This document shows, piece after piece, positions 22,819 through 30,651 of a DNA stretch of 64,000 nucleotides (the first letter of the stretch is position 1; each line of letters begins with the position of its first letter). Below the pieces are notes generated by a model. The model made no database searches, had not been told where the DNA came from, and saw only the letters and a program-made list of their open reading frames with translations. This DNA comes from Prauserella shujinwangii. Lineage in GTDB: Bacteria; Actinomycetota; Actinomycetes; Mycobacteriales; Pseudonocardiaceae. The translations under genes were made by a program, and so were the position numbers. Where the stretch lies: assembly GCF_003001955.1 (NCBI RefSeq), contig NZ_PVNH01000011.1:62001-126000 (forward strand). Reading direction: 5' to 3'.

Positions 22819-23982
22819 CTAGGCCCGCTGCCCGCTGACGAGCTCGACCACCGTGATGTCCGGCGGCGCGCCGACGCGCACGGGCGGGCCCCAGAAGCCG
22901 GCCCCGCGCGTGACGTACATCGTGGTGCCCTCGACGTCGTAGCGCCCGGCGACGGCACCCTGCTGCAGGCTCACGATCAGCTCGAACGGTGTCAGCTGGC
23001 CACCGTGCGTGTGCCCGGCGAGCAGCAGGTCGACGTCGTGGCGCACCGCGTTGTGCAGGTCCGCGGGCTGGTGCGCGAGCAGCACGACCGCCCGGTCCGG
23101 ATCACGGCCGGCGAGGGCTTTCCCGACGTCGCCACCGTCGTGGTAGAGGTACGCCGTGGCGTCGTTGATGCCCGCGAGGTCGAACACGCCGCCGTTGTGC
23201 GTGATCTCCACGTGCTGGTTGCGCAGCGCCCGGATACCAAGTGTCGGCAGGTGCATCAGCCACTGCTCGTACCCGGAGTAGTACTCGTGGTTGCCGGTGA
23301 CGAAGTAGGTGCCGTGCGTGCTGCGCAGATCGGCCAGCGGCGCCACGGCCTCCGCCAGGTGCTCGACGTCGCCGTCCACGAGGTCACCGACGATGGCCAC
23401 GGCGTCCGGCCGCTCCGCGTTGATCATGTCGACGATCCGCTGGATGAACGCACGCCCGCTGATCGGGCCCAGATGGACGTCGCTGATGAGGGCGATCCGG
23501 AAACCGGAGGCACGCGGGTCGAGCCTGCGCAGCGTGATGGGCACCCGGGTGATCGAGGGGGGCCCCAGGGCCACCGAGGTCCCGTAGCCGACGAGACCCG
23601 CAGCCACGGCCCCGGCCACCGCCGCCGATCCCCTCGCCAGCAGCACCCGCCTGCTCACCCCCTGGCGCTCCCCGGTCTCCGGTTCCCGCCGGGCCCAGCG
23701 GCGCAGCGCCAGCCTCGGCACCTCCAGCACCAGCAGCGTGAGCAGCACGTAGAAACCCAACGCGAGCCACAGGTAGCCGGGCCAGGCGATCCACCGGGCG
23801 ATGTCGGGGTCGACGGAGGTGCCGAACACGAGGGCGCCCACGACCAGCAGGAACAGCACGACCAGCGCCGCCGTGCCGATCCGGCGGGACCGGGTGCGCG
23901 GGGCCGTCGTGTCGGCGACGAGCCGTTTCCACAGGTACAGGTTGAGAAGGGCGACGACGCCGAACGCCACGACGAAGAACAT
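22819..23982 (-). CDS. Membrane-anchored calcineurin-like metallophosphoesterase
   Basis: The N-terminal ~140 residues of this 387-residue protein hold about four hydrophobic segments, the last near residues 118-135. A metallophosphoesterase domain follows with the metal-binding motifs 'ISDVHLG', 'VGDLVDGD', 'TGNHEYYSG' and 'LAGHTHGGQ'. This is the YkuE/YaeI type, often described as lipid or nucleotide phosphoesterases; the substrate is unknown. Its ATG overlaps the stop of the upstream thioesterase gene (ATGA), so the two are co-translated. It is convergent with pknG, 12 bases apart. Confidence 0.87.
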   Translation of the reverse strand: MFFVVAFGVVALLNLYLWKRLVADTTAPRTRSRRIGTAALVVLFLLVVGALVFGTSVDPDIARWIAWPGYLWLALGFYVLLTLLVLEVPRLALRRWARREPETGERQGVSRRVLLARGSAAVAGAVAAGLVGYGTSVALGPPSITRVPITLRRLDPRASGFRIALISDVHLGPISGRAFIQRIVDMINAERPDAVAIVGDLVDGDVEHLAEAVAPLADLRSTHGTYFVTGNHEYYSGYEQWLMHLPTLGIRALRNQHVEITHNGGVFDLAGINDATAYLYHDGGDVGKALAGRDPDRAVVLLAHQPADLHNAVRHDVDLLLAGHTHGGQLTPFELIVSLQQGAVAGRYDVEGTTMYVTRGAGFWGPPVRVGAPPDITVVELVSGQRA

Positions 23983-24563
23983 CAGGGGTTGATGTCCCAG
24001 TCCTTCTCGGGCCGGGCCTTGCGGGCCGCCCGGAACTTCTCCAGCGCGTTCACGTCACCGTGCGTGGTGAAGTGCGTGAAGTCGACGCTCACGAACAACC
24101 CGCGGGCACGCACGGCCACCGGACCGTCGTCGGCGTCCAGCCTGCCCTCGGCGCTCGCGTAGATCTTGCGGCCGGCGACTCCGTCGAGCTTCGCGGCGAT
24201 GTGCAGCGTCGAGCCGACCGGCACCGGCCGCCGGAAGTCGGTCTCCAGCTTGCCCGTGACCGCCGGCCTGCGCAGCAGGTTGCCGACGGTGGAGCCGAGC
24301 GCCTCGTCGAACGCACACGCCAGCAGCCCGCCGTGGGCGAGACCGGGAGCGCCCTGGTGTGCCTCGGTGACGGTGAACGTCGAGTGCACCACCATGCCGT
24401 CACCGACGGCGGAGCGGATGTGCAGTCCCGCGTCCACCTCGTCGCCGCAGCCGAAGCACTGCTCGTAGTGCTGCGGCAGCTTGCTGCCTGGACCGGGTGC
24501 GTCCGGATGCGGTTCCACCGGTTCGGTACCGGCCGGAGGCCAGCTTTGCCCAGTTTGCGTCAC
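23982..24563 (-). CDS. PaaI-type hot-dog thioesterase
   Basis: A 193-residue protein with 'HYEQCFGCGDEVDAGLHIRS' followed by the hot-dog core 'QGAPGLAHGGLLACAFDEALG', which is typical of THEM4/PaaI thioesterases. It is expected to cleave an acyl-CoA in the cytoplasm; the two Cys in 'CFGCG' recur in this subfamily. The C-terminus adds 'FTHFTTHGDVNALEKF', seen in actinobacterial members. It forms a two-gene operon with the metallophosphoesterase through an ATGA overlap. Confidence 0.85.
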   Translation of the reverse strand: MTQTGQSWPPAGTEPVEPHPDAPGPGSKLPQHYEQCFGCGDEVDAGLHIRSAVGDGMVVHSTFTVTEAHQGAPGLAHGGLLACAFDEALGSTVGNLLRRPAVTGKLETDFRRPVPVGSTLHIAAKLDGVAGRKIYASAEGRLDADDGPVAVRARGLFVSVDFTHFTTHGDVNALEKFRAARKARPEKDWDINP

Positions 24564-24591
24564 CCGGACACGCTAACCCGTCGCGAACGGG

Positions 24592-25785
24592 TCATTCGGC
24601 CAGGGCCGACATGGCGGTCCACTCCTGCCAGGAGTAGGTCCAGTCGTGGTAGTCGCCGTCCTTCGGGCCGAGCTGCTGGCTGCTGCCCTCGACCTCGAAG
24701 GGGTCGCCCATCAGCGCCATGTCGAAGTACTCCTTCGCGTTGCTGGGCGACAGGTTGATGCAGCCGTGGGAGACGTTGCGTTCGCCCTGGTCGGCCACCG
24801 ACCAGGGCGCGGCGTGGGTGAACTCGCCGTTGTTGGAGATCCGCACGGCCCACTTCACCTCGAAGTCCTCGTAGCCGTAGCCGGGGTTGTTCATGAAGTA
24901 CGTCTCGTGCTTGGACATCACGACGTGCGTGCCGCTGCGGGTGACCCGGCCCGGGTCGGACTCGAGACCGAAGCTCGCCGGGTAGTCGGCGATCTTCTCG
25001 CCGCCGCGGTAGACGGCCATCCGGTGGGTCTGCGTGTTGGCCTTCACGACCTGTGCCCTGCCGATCGAGAACCTGACCGTGAGGTCCTGCTCGCCGTACG
25101 CGCCGTCGGCGAGTTCGATGCCGTAAAGGGGGGCCTTCATGGTCACCTTCGTGCCGGGCGCCCAGTACTCCTTGGGCCGCCAGTGCACCGAGTGGTCGTT
25201 CTCCAGCCACGCCCACGAGCCTTGCGTCTCGGGCGTCGTCTCGATCTGCAGTGCCTTCTCGACGGCGGCCTTGTTGGTGACCTTGTCGTCGAACGTGATG
25301 CTGATCGGCATGGCGATGCCGTAGGTGCGGTCGTCGCCGACGTTCAGGCGCGCGCCGATGATCCGGTCCGGCTGCACGGTGCTGAAGGATCCCTCGATGG
25401 GCACCTGCTCGCCGTTGCCGCCGACGGCGTGACCGGACCAGGTGTAGGTCTTGCCGTAGCCCAGCGGTTCGGTGACCGTCCAGCTCGTGCCGTCGTCGGT
25501 GAGCTTGCCCGCGACCTTCTCGCCGCTCTCGTTCTTCAGCGCCACCGACTTGATCGTTCCGTCGGCCACCGTCACCCGCACCGGATCGCGCGGCGCGATC
25601 CCCTGCGCACCGTTCGCGGGCTCCGCTGTCACCTTGGCGGCGGGCTGCTGCTCCTCGGTCTCCGCCTGCCCCTGGCCGCCGGCGCCGCCGCCGCTGTCGC
25701 CGGTGCACGCGGTCAGCCCCAGCAGGATGGCCAGGACGAGCGCCGCGAGCCCGAACGGCCGCGATGCGCTGTGTGGTTGCCTCAC
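24592..25785 (-). CDS. L,D-transpeptidase lipoprotein (Ldt, Ig-like domains plus YkuD catalytic domain)
   Basis: Of 397 residues, this is a lipoprotein with signal 'LAALVLAILLGLTAC' and lipobox Cys near residue 26. Two bacterial Ig-like domains occupy about residues 50-250 ('PANGAQGIAPRDPVRVTV', 'RTYGIAMPISITF'). A YkuD catalytic domain follows with 'GTHVVMSKHETYFMNNP' and the active site 'HAAPWS...NVSHGCINLS' (Cys nucleophile). It makes 3-3 crosslinks in peptidoglycan outside the membrane, as LdtMt2-type enzymes do. GTG 25785 with AAGGGGAG upstream is the clear start. Confidence 0.93.
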   Translation of the reverse strand: MRQPHSASRPFGLAALVLAILLGLTACTGDSGGGAGGQGQAETEEQQPAAKVTAEPANGAQGIAPRDPVRVTVADGTIKSVALKNESGEKVAGKLTDDGTSWTVTEPLGYGKTYTWSGHAVGGNGEQVPIEGSFSTVQPDRIIGARLNVGDDRTYGIAMPISITFDDKVTNKAAVEKALQIETTPETQGSWAWLENDHSVHWRPKEYWAPGTKVTMKAPLYGIELADGAYGEQDLTVRFSIGRAQVVKANTQTHRMAVYRGGEKIADYPASFGLESDPGRVTRSGTHVVMSKHETYFMNNPGYGYEDFEVKWAVRISNNGEFTHAAPWSVADQGERNVSHGCINLSPSNAKEYFDMALMGDPFEVEGSSQQLGPKDGDYHDWTYSWQEWTAMSALAE

Positions 25786-26238
25786 TCGCTTACTCCCCTT
25801 GTGTCCCCGTGTACCCACTGACGCCGCACGGGAGCCGCCCGTTGCACGAGGAAGAAGGTGACTGCCGTCACATGTGGTGTTGTCGGGCAGTGGACGGGGT
25901 GTCCGCCGAAACGTCCCGTACACCAGTACTTGTCCGCTCGGTACCCATCGTCACTCCTGGCAAACGTCATCGCTCCGGTCGCGTGTTCCGCTACGGGTTC
26001 CGCCTCGAATTCCCCCCGGTCGGAGCAATACCCGGCCAAGCCGTGCCACCGGGCTCCGGATGCCGGTACGATCTCGATCAGGCCGTCGTTTTGCGTGTTC
26101 GTGGCTTCACACTCGCGGAACTTCTGACGCGAGCCTTGAGCCGTGTGCGCTCTGTCGCTCGTCTCGTTGGAACCGCCCGGGACGGCCTCGGTGTCGCTGA
26201 CGCGGCATCGATGCGGATCTGTAACGAGGAGTTAGACG
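25786..26238. promoter_or_regulatory. 453-bp divergent promoter region between ldt and the second cold-shock gene
   Basis: I see no credible gene. Open frames across it have random third positions and the base composition is lower in GC than the flanks. It must hold the ldt promoter on the minus strand and the cold-shock promoter plus a probably long 5' leader on the plus strand. GAGGAG at about 26226-26231 is the ribosome site of the latter. Confidence 0.5.
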
Positions 26239-26442
26239 GTGGCGCAAGGCACTGTGAAATGGTTCAACGCCGAGAAGGGCTTCGGCTTCATCGCCCAGGA
26301 CGGCGGCGAGGGCGACGTGTTCGTGCACTACTCGGAGATCCAGGGCACCGGTTTCAAGACCCTGGAGGAGAACCAGCGCGTGGAGTTCGAGGTCGGTCAG
26401 GGGCAGAAGGGCCCGCAGGCGCAGAAGGTTCGCGCCATCTGA
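26239..26442 (+). CDS. Cold-shock protein, CspA family (second copy)
   Basis: This 67-residue cold-shock domain starts at GTG and reads '[20 protein letters not shown]', with RNP1 'KGFGFI' and RNP2 'VFVHYSEI' intact. It ends '[11 protein letters not shown]'. It is very close to the protein at 12039 but monocistronic, with a long intergenic region before it and a hairpin terminator after it. It is probably the constitutive or differently induced paralogue. Confidence 0.95.
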   Translation: MAQGTVKWFNAEKGFGFIAQDGGEGDVFVHYSEIQGTGFKTLEENQRVEFEVGQGQKGPQAQKVRAI

Positions 26443-26467
26443 CGACCGAGCGCTTCGCTCGACGAAA

Positions 26468-26498
26468 CGAGCCCCGGCGGTGCTTCCGCCGGCGCTCG
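26468..26498 (+). terminator. Terminator hairpin after the second cold-shock gene
   Basis: CCGGCGG (26474-26480) pairs with CCGCCGG (26486-26492) around TGCTT, and the stem is extended outwards by CGAGC (26468-26472) with GCTCG (26494-26498). It probably serves both convergent genes. Confidence 0.6.
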
Positions 26499-26515
26499 CT
26501 CGTGTCCGGGGTCCG

Positions 26516-26944
26516 TCAGCGGAGGCTGCCGCGGATCGGCTGCTCCCACCGCTGGTGGTCGAAGTAGTGCTCGTCGGTCTGGGGTTCGGGGTAGGTGCCG
26601 GGCGCCGCCGACAGTGCCCGCGACTCCCACGAGAGGCGCTCGAGCACCCACTCCTGGGCCAGCGCCTGGGGCGATGTTCCGCGCTCGGCGGCGAGCTCCT
26701 TGAGCTGTTCGCTGGCCATCAGCGTCATGCGCAGCTGGTACACCTGGGCGCTGCCGAAGCGCTTGCCGGAGCCGGTGCTCTCCCGGTCGTCGGTGTCGGG
26801 GGCGAGTGCGGCGAGGTAGCTCGTGAGTTCGTGGTCGTCGACGACCTCGGTCTCACCACGGGAACCGGTGTCGCGGTGGCGACCGTGGCTCACGGGCTTG
26901 AGGTTGTTGCGGCTACCGAGCCGTCCGAATGAGGGAAGTGGCAC
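26516..26944 (-). CDS. Conserved actinobacterial hypothetical protein
   Basis: This 142-residue soluble protein starts 'VPLPSFGRLGSRNNLKPVSH'. A charged, probably disordered middle is followed by a helical block 'YQLRMTLMASEQLKELAAE' and 'SPQALAQEWVLERLSWESR', which resembles a short ribbon-helix-helix or antitoxin-like fold without clear proof. GTG 26944 is chosen. No ribosome site precedes it, and a TATCGT box lies at -10 distance, suggesting a leaderless message. Function unknown. Confidence 0.7.
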   Translation of the reverse strand: MPLPSFGRLGSRNNLKPVSHGRHRDTGSRGETEVVDDHELTSYLAALAPDTDDRESTGSGKRFGSAQVYQLRMTLMASEQLKELAAERGTSPQALAQEWVLERLSWESRALSAAPGTYPEPQTDEHYFDHQRWEQPIRGSLR

Positions 26945-27426
26945 GCGCCCACGATAACGGTTGAGTCTCGACGGCAACGTTGCTGTGACAGTCGCCACAC
27001 GGCGTGTCGCGAAATTTCCCCTGACGCTGGGCTGTTCGGGGGATCACGACACGGACGTCCGCAGGAGGCGAGCACGCAGCGTCAGGGGGCCTTCACGGGG
27101 GCCGGGCGGAAAGGTGCGGACATGGAGAGGCCCCCGCGCCAGGGGGAGGAACGCGGGGGCCGGAGGGGATCTCCACAGGCGCTGACCGGGGGTGTGTCAG
27201 CACGTTGATTGTTACACGAGTTCCCCGGATGCCGCGAGGGTTGAATCCGAAAAAGCCTCCTGACCTGTCACTTTGCCGTTGCCGGGCGTTCACCTTCGCC
27301 GTCCCGCCCGGATGGCGGCTCAAGTCGACGGAGCGTGCCTGGAGTTTCACTCTCCGGGGGGCTGTGGGCCGCTTCGCGCGCTCGCTAGCCTCGCGGCCAC
27401 AGATGTCCAGGACCGTGGGAGGAGCC
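26945..27426. other. 482-bp intergenic region with two inverted repeats
   Basis: No gene was found. The region holds a 12-bp perfect inverted repeat with arms at 27018-27029 and 27077-27088 (CCCCTGACGCTG and its complement, 47 bases apart) and the GC-rich hairpin at 27129-27161. The remainder includes the promoter for the small gene at 27427. Some short transcript ending at the hairpin is possible but unproven. Confidence 0.5.
27129..27161. terminator. GC-rich hairpin of unknown parent transcript
   Basis: GGCCCCCGCG (27129-27138) pairs perfectly with CGCGGGGGCC (27152-27161). No gene ends just before it on either strand, so it may close an unannotated small RNA or act as an attenuator. Confidence 0.55.
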
Positions 27427-27678
27427 ATGAGCGGATCACTCGAAGTTCGACAGTTCCTCCTGCGCTACGACGGAGAAGCGCAGGGTGGCTCCGGCCTCGG
27501 TGGGGTGCCGGCGCAGCGCGCCGGGCACGGCGAGGCGCCGCGGATCTCGGACGACCAGGTGCGCAGGGCCCGGCTGGCCGTCGCACGCGGGGCGACCGAC
27601 GTCGATGACTGCGCGGAGCTGCTCGACATGCTCGGGCTGAAGCCGGACCAGGACGGTCAGCCGCCCGTCCAGCGCTGA
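27427..27678 (+). CDS. Small hypothetical protein (83 residues)
   Basis: The gene starts at ATG 27427 after a strong GGGAGGAG ribosome site. It encodes 'MSGSLEVRQFLLRYDGEAQG', then a helical segment 'ISDDQVRRARLAVARGATD' and 'DCAELLDMLGLKPDQDGQ'. It is soluble, with no signal or membrane segment, and of unknown function. A perfect hairpin follows the stop by seven bases, so it is probably monocistronic. Confidence 0.7.
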   Translation: MSGSLEVRQFLLRYDGEAQGGSGLGGVPAQRAGHGEAPRISDDQVRRARLAVARGATDVDDCAELLDMLGLKPDQDGQPPVQR

Positions 27679-27685
27679 CGATTGG

Positions 27686-27726
27686 GCTGCCCAGATGCGC
27701 ACCCCCTGGTCGCGCACCTGGGCAGC
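27686..27726 (+). terminator. Terminator hairpin after the 83-residue ORF
   Basis: GCTGCCCAG (27686-27694) pairs with CTGGGCAGC (27718-27726), with additional TGCGC/GCGCA pairing inside. Confidence 0.65.
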
Positions 27727-27750
27727 ACGGCTCAAAGGTACTGGTCCAGA

Positions 27751-27802
27751 CCGTTGCTGGGCAATCTCCGGTAGTGCGGACCACCCTTGCTGCGCAATCT
27801 CT
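27751..27802. promoter_or_regulatory. Tandem TTGC-N3-GCAA operator-like boxes
   Basis: Two near-identical ~18-base direct repeats (CC.TTGCTG.GCAATCTC) start at 27751 and 27784. Each contains a palindrome TTGC-N3-GCAA (27754-27764 and 27787-27797). Their centres are 33 bases apart, about three helical turns, and they lie 60-100 bases upstream of the GTG at 27857. Confidence 0.45.
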
Positions 27803-27856
27803 TTCGCTTTCGTGAATCTGGCGACAAGGTTTCCGTAACGCTGTTATCTTCGCGCG

Positions 27857-28651
27857 GTGTCGAGACGAAGCGACGAGGAGGCGGCGGGGACGCCGATCGA
27901 GGCCGCCCGGGTGAGCAGGCCGTTCGTGCAGCGCTGGGGCGGTGCGTTCATGCTCTCGGCGCAGCTCGCGGAGGTGGAACGGGGAGCCGGGCTCCGTTCG
28001 CGGGCGCTGTACTTCCGGGGCAGGGCGGGCGTGCTCGGCGAGGTGCCGCCCGCCGTGGTGGCGGATCTGTTCGGAATCTTTCCTGGCTGGTTGCTCGACG
28101 CGGTGCTGCCCGCGGCGGCGGAGGCGGTCGGGGCGGCCGAGGCGGTGACGGCGTACCAGGAAGCGGCGTCGCGCTGGGCGAGGGCGACGCTCGCCGGGCT
28201 GGCGGAGCCCGAGCGGCTGGCCGGGCTGTTGCGCAGGCTCGTGGAGGCGGCCGAGCCGAGTGGGCTGGCACTGTTCGGCGGCTGGCGCCGGGTGGCGTGG
28301 CCGGAGGGCGGCGCCGAGCGGGTGGTGCACGGGCTGAACGTGCTCCGGGAGTATCGCGGAGGCGTGCACTTCGCGGCTCTGCGTGCCGTGGGCCTGACCG
28401 TCCCCGAGGCGGTCGTGGCCGACCCCGAGGGCGGGCGCGGGCGGCTGCTGCGGACGGCGTGGCGGCCCGAAGCGGCGGAGGAGTTGATAGCCCGCGCCGA
28501 GGCCAAGCCGGGCCTGCGGGAGCGCTGGCACCGGGCGCAGCGGATGACCGACGAGCGGATGGGCGAGCTGATCGAGGACGGGCTGGCGGAGCCGGAGTGG
28601 GCGGAGTTGACCGGCCGCCTGCGCGCGCTCGACGCGACGGCGCGGAGCTGA
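27857..28651 (+). CDS. SCO6745/SalK-like family protein
   Basis: A 264-residue soluble, helix-rich protein. Its pattern 'VSRPFVQRWGGAFMLSAQLAEVERGAGL', 'ALYFRGRAGVLGEVPPAVVADLFGIFPG' and a C-terminal 'ERWHRAQRMTDERMGELIEDGL' matches the family annotated in streptomycetes as SCO6745 or SalK-like, whose biochemical role is not settled. GTG 27857 has no ribosome site. A TATCTT box ends seven bases before it and GACAAG lies 16 bases further up, so it looks leaderless. Tandem operator-like boxes stand upstream. Confidence 0.7.
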   Translation: MSRRSDEEAAGTPIEAARVSRPFVQRWGGAFMLSAQLAEVERGAGLRSRALYFRGRAGVLGEVPPAVVADLFGIFPGWLLDAVLPAAAEAVGAAEAVTAYQEAASRWARATLAGLAEPERLAGLLRRLVEAAEPSGLALFGGWRRVAWPEGGAERVVHGLNVLREYRGGVHFAALRAVGLTVPEAVVADPEGGRGRLLRTAWRPEAAEELIARAEAKPGLRERWHRAQRMTDERMGELIEDGLAEPEWAELTGRLRALDATARS

Positions 28652-28701
28652 TCGGTGTTTGCGCAGGTGGCCGGGTCGCCGGAGAGTTAGGGGTACCCGC
28701 T

Positions 28702-28731
28702 TTGAAAGGGGTTGGGAGGGTGCCCTATGCT
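28702..28731 (+). promoter_or_regulatory. tRNA-cluster promoter
   Basis: TTGAAA (28702-28707) and TATGCT (28726-28731) are separated by 18 bases, a good housekeeping-sigma promoter about 60 bases before the first tRNA. Confidence 0.75.
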
Positions 28732-28792
28732 AGTAATCGCTCCCAGGGGGACCTGGGGAAGTGCGGTCGGTCGGTTCGCCGAAATCGACTGG

Positions 28793-28865
28793 GCTCCCAT
28801 CGTCCAGCGGCCTAGGACTCCGCCCTTTCAAGGCGGCAACGCGGGTTCGAATCCCGTTGGGAGTA
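28793..28865 (+). tRNA. tRNA-Glu (anticodon TTC)
   Basis: The full cloverleaf is visible: acceptor GCTCCCA with TGGGAGT, D stem GTCC/GGAC, anticodon stem CCGCC/GGCGG around loop CTTTCAA, and T arm GCGGG-TTCGAAT-CCCGT. Discriminator A is at 28865; CCA is not encoded. It is the first gene of a Glu-Asp-Phe cluster. Confidence 0.97.
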
Positions 28866-28887
28866 CGCAGTACAGACAAGTACACAT

Positions 28888-28964
28888 GGCCCTGTGGCGC
28901 AGTTGGTTAGCGCGCCGCCCTGTCACGGCGGAGGTCGCGGGTTCAAGTCCCGTCAGGGTCGCCA
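28888..28964 (+). tRNA. tRNA-Asp (anticodon GTC)
   Basis: Acceptor GGCCCTG pairs with CAGGGTC. The anticodon stem CCGCC/GGCGG encloses the loop CTGTCAC, anticodon GTC. The T loop is TTCAAGT. Discriminator G is followed by an encoded CCA at 28962-28964, unlike its two neighbours. Confidence 0.97.
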
Positions 28965-28992
28965 GAGCGTTCGGTTCCGTGCCGGCGTTTCC

Positions 28993-29066
28993 GGCCAGGT
29001 AGCTCAGTTGGTACGAGCGTCCGCCTGAAAAGCGGAAGGTCGCCGGTTCGACCCCGGCCCTGGCCA
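28993..29066 (+). tRNA. tRNA-Phe (anticodon GAA)
   Basis: Acceptor GGCCAGG pairs with CCTGGCC, the anticodon stem TCCGC/GCGGA encloses CTGAAAA (anticodon GAA), and the T arm is GCCGG-TTCGACC-CCGGC. All 74 positions fit a standard cloverleaf; CCA is not encoded. Confidence 0.97.
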
Positions 29067-29086
29067 CACCGTTGACCTGCAGAAAA

Positions 29087-29113
29087 GGCCCCCGTCTGAA
29101 GTTGGCGGGGGCC
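29087..29113 (+). terminator. Terminator of the tRNA cluster
   Basis: GGCCCCCG (29087-29094) pairs with CGGGGGCC (29106-29113), 20 bases after tRNA-Phe. It is preceded by AAAA but followed by only a short T pair. Confidence 0.75.
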
Positions 29114-29148
29114 ATTCCGCGTTTCAGGGTCCAGCCAGGGGCTCAGTT

Positions 29149-29291
29149 GGGGGTTCGGAAGTACCTGCCCCGAACCCCCGCTGTCCCCCAAGGCCACCTT
29201 GGTTGCGCCCACCCGTCTCCCACCGCCACCCAGAAGGAGACGCTCCGCGTCGCTGTGCTCGACTCCAGCAACCAAGTGGCCTTGGGGGACA
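29149..29291. repeat. Pair of inverted repeats downstream of the tRNA cluster
   Basis: First, GGGGGTTCGG (29149-29158) pairs with CCGAACCCCC (29170-29179). Immediately after, a 25-base arm at 29182-29206 (TGTCCCCCAAGGCCAC...) pairs with a 24-base arm at 29268-29291 with only one bulged base, enclosing 61 bases. No gene lies inside. It could be a remnant of a small non-autonomous element. Confidence 0.75.
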
Positions 29292-29394
29292 AAGTGAGCG
29301 CGAGGGGAGATTCCGCGGGGTGGTGTCGATCGGGGCGGGTGGCGTTCGTGTACGGGGTGAGCGAACCTGTTGCCCAGCGAACGAGGAGGCCACC

Positions 29395-29748
29395 ATGGCG
29401 CAGTACCTGCTCACCATCTACCAGCCCGACGGTGACCCGCCGCCGCCCGAGATCCTGGACCCGATCATGCGCGACGTCGAGGCCGTCAATGCCGAGATGC
29501 GCGAGGCGGGCGCCTGGGTGTTCTCCGGCGGCCTGCTCCCGCCGAGCTCGGCCACCGTCGTGCAGGTGAAGGAGAGCGAGGCCCTCGTCACCGACGGTCC
29601 CTACCTGGAGGGCAAGGAGCACGTCGGCGGCTTCACGGTGATCGAGGCGCCGGATCTCGACGCCGCGCTGGAGTGGGGGCACAAGCTGGCCAGGGCGATC
29701 ACGCTGCCCATCGAGGTCCGGCCGATGGCGTTCGGTTTCTGCGGTTGA
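29395..29748 (+). CDS. YCII-related domain protein
   Basis: The 117-residue protein matches the YCII/DGPF family: 'MAQYLLTIYQPDGDPPPPEI', then 'WVFSGGLLPPSSATVV', the family landmark 'VTDGPYLEGKEHVGGFTVIEA', and 'AIEVRPM'-like ending ('LPIEVRPMAFGF'). Such proteins often sit beside an ECF sigma factor, but none is present here. The family has a ferredoxin-like fold; its reaction is unknown. GAGGAGG precedes ATG 29395. Confidence 0.85.
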   Translation: MAQYLLTIYQPDGDPPPPEILDPIMRDVEAVNAEMREAGAWVFSGGLLPPSSATVVQVKESEALVTDGPYLEGKEHVGGFTVIEAPDLDAALEWGHKLARAITLPIEVRPMAFGFCG

Positions 29749-29828
29749 GGTCCGATCGTCCCATTGCCCTCGGTGCCGCCGGCAGGTAGACAGGGCTGCC
29801 CCGGCGGCACCACAGGGAGGACCGATCG

Positions 29829-29930
29829 ATGCGTTTCCCGCTCATCCGCAGAGCCGACGAGGACATCGAGGGGCCGCAGCGCACGGCGAAGGGCGCGCGG
29901 GTGGGCCTGCGCGCCGGGCGCGCCGGGTAG
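29829..29930 (+). CDS. Possible 33-residue ORF ahead of the mycothiol-dependent enzyme
   Basis: ATG 29829 has a good AGGGAGG site and encodes a very basic peptide beginning 'MRFPLIRRADEDIEG' and ending 'GLRAGRAG', stopping eight bases before the next start. It may be a translated leader that couples ribosomes to the downstream gene, or chance. No family recognised. Confidence 0.3.
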   Translation: MRFPLIRRADEDIEGPQRTAKGARVGLRAGRAG

Positions 29931-29938
29931 GGACCGCG

Positions 29939-30640
29939 GTGGATGTCGAGACGCTGCTCGGCTGGGTCCGCGAGGGGCAGGAGCGCCTCGAGCGCACCGT
30001 CGCCGACCTGCCCGAGCATGCCGTCGCCGCCCCCTCGGCGCTGCCCGGCTGGACCCGCGGACACGTCCTCACCCACGTGGCCCGCAACGCCGACGCGCTG
30101 GTGAACCTGCTGACGTGGGCGCGCACCGGGGTGCGGACCCCGATGTACTCCTCGCCGGACCAGCGCAACGCCGACATCGAGGCCGGTGCCCGGCGGGCGC
30201 TCGCCGAGCAGCGGGCCGATCTGGAAACGTCCGCGCGGCGCTTCGCCGAGGCGGCCGGGTCGATGACGACCGACGACTGGGCGGCCACGGTCACCAACGC
30301 ACAGGGCGTGGACATTCCCGCCGCGCAGATCCCGTGGTTGCGGGTGCGCGAGGTGTGGATCCACCACGTGGACCTGGATGCCGGTGTCGGGATGGACGTG
30401 CTGCCGGCGGAACTGGCCTGGGCACTGGTGCGTGAGGTCGCGGGCTGGATGTCGGCGAGGATCGACGGCGGCGTCGACCTCGTCGCCGAGGGGCACGGCC
30501 GCGTGCCGCTCGGCTCCGGCACCCGGGAGGGGGAGATCGCCGGAACACCACAGTTCCTGGCCGCCTGGCTCACCGGACGCGGGAACGCGGACCGGCTCCG
30601 GCCCACCGTTCCGGTTCCGGAGCTGCCGCGCTGGCTCTGA
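29939..30640 (+). CDS. Maleylpyruvate-isomerase-family mycothiol-dependent enzyme
   Basis: A 233-residue DinB-like fold protein. 'LPGWTRGHVLTHVARNADAL' carries the first metal-binding histidine and 'REVWIHHVDLDAGVG' the second. A C-terminal SCP-2-like part follows ('GTPQFLAAWLTGRG'). These enzymes use mycothiol as thiol cofactor; some isomerise maleylpyruvate, many have unknown substrates. The GTG start at 29939 follows closely on a possible leader ORF. No aromatic-degradation genes are nearby, so the true substrate is open. Confidence 0.85.
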   Translation: MDVETLLGWVREGQERLERTVADLPEHAVAAPSALPGWTRGHVLTHVARNADALVNLLTWARTGVRTPMYSSPDQRNADIEAGARRALAEQRADLETSARRFAEAAGSMTTDDWAATVTNAQGVDIPAAQIPWLRVREVWIHHVDLDAGVGMDVLPAELAWALVREVAGWMSARIDGGVDLVAEGHGRVPLGSGTREGEIAGTPQFLAAWLTGRGNADRLRPTVPVPELPRWL

Positions 30641-30651
30641 CCCCCGATCGA

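Noticed and set aside
23005-24162. 385-codon plus-strand frame across the metallophosphoesterase
   Set aside because: Shadow of the minus-strand gene, which has all metal-binding motifs.
25858-26127. 89-codon open frame upstream of the second cold-shock gene
   Set aside because: Third positions are not GC-biased, there is no ribosome site and the product has random composition.
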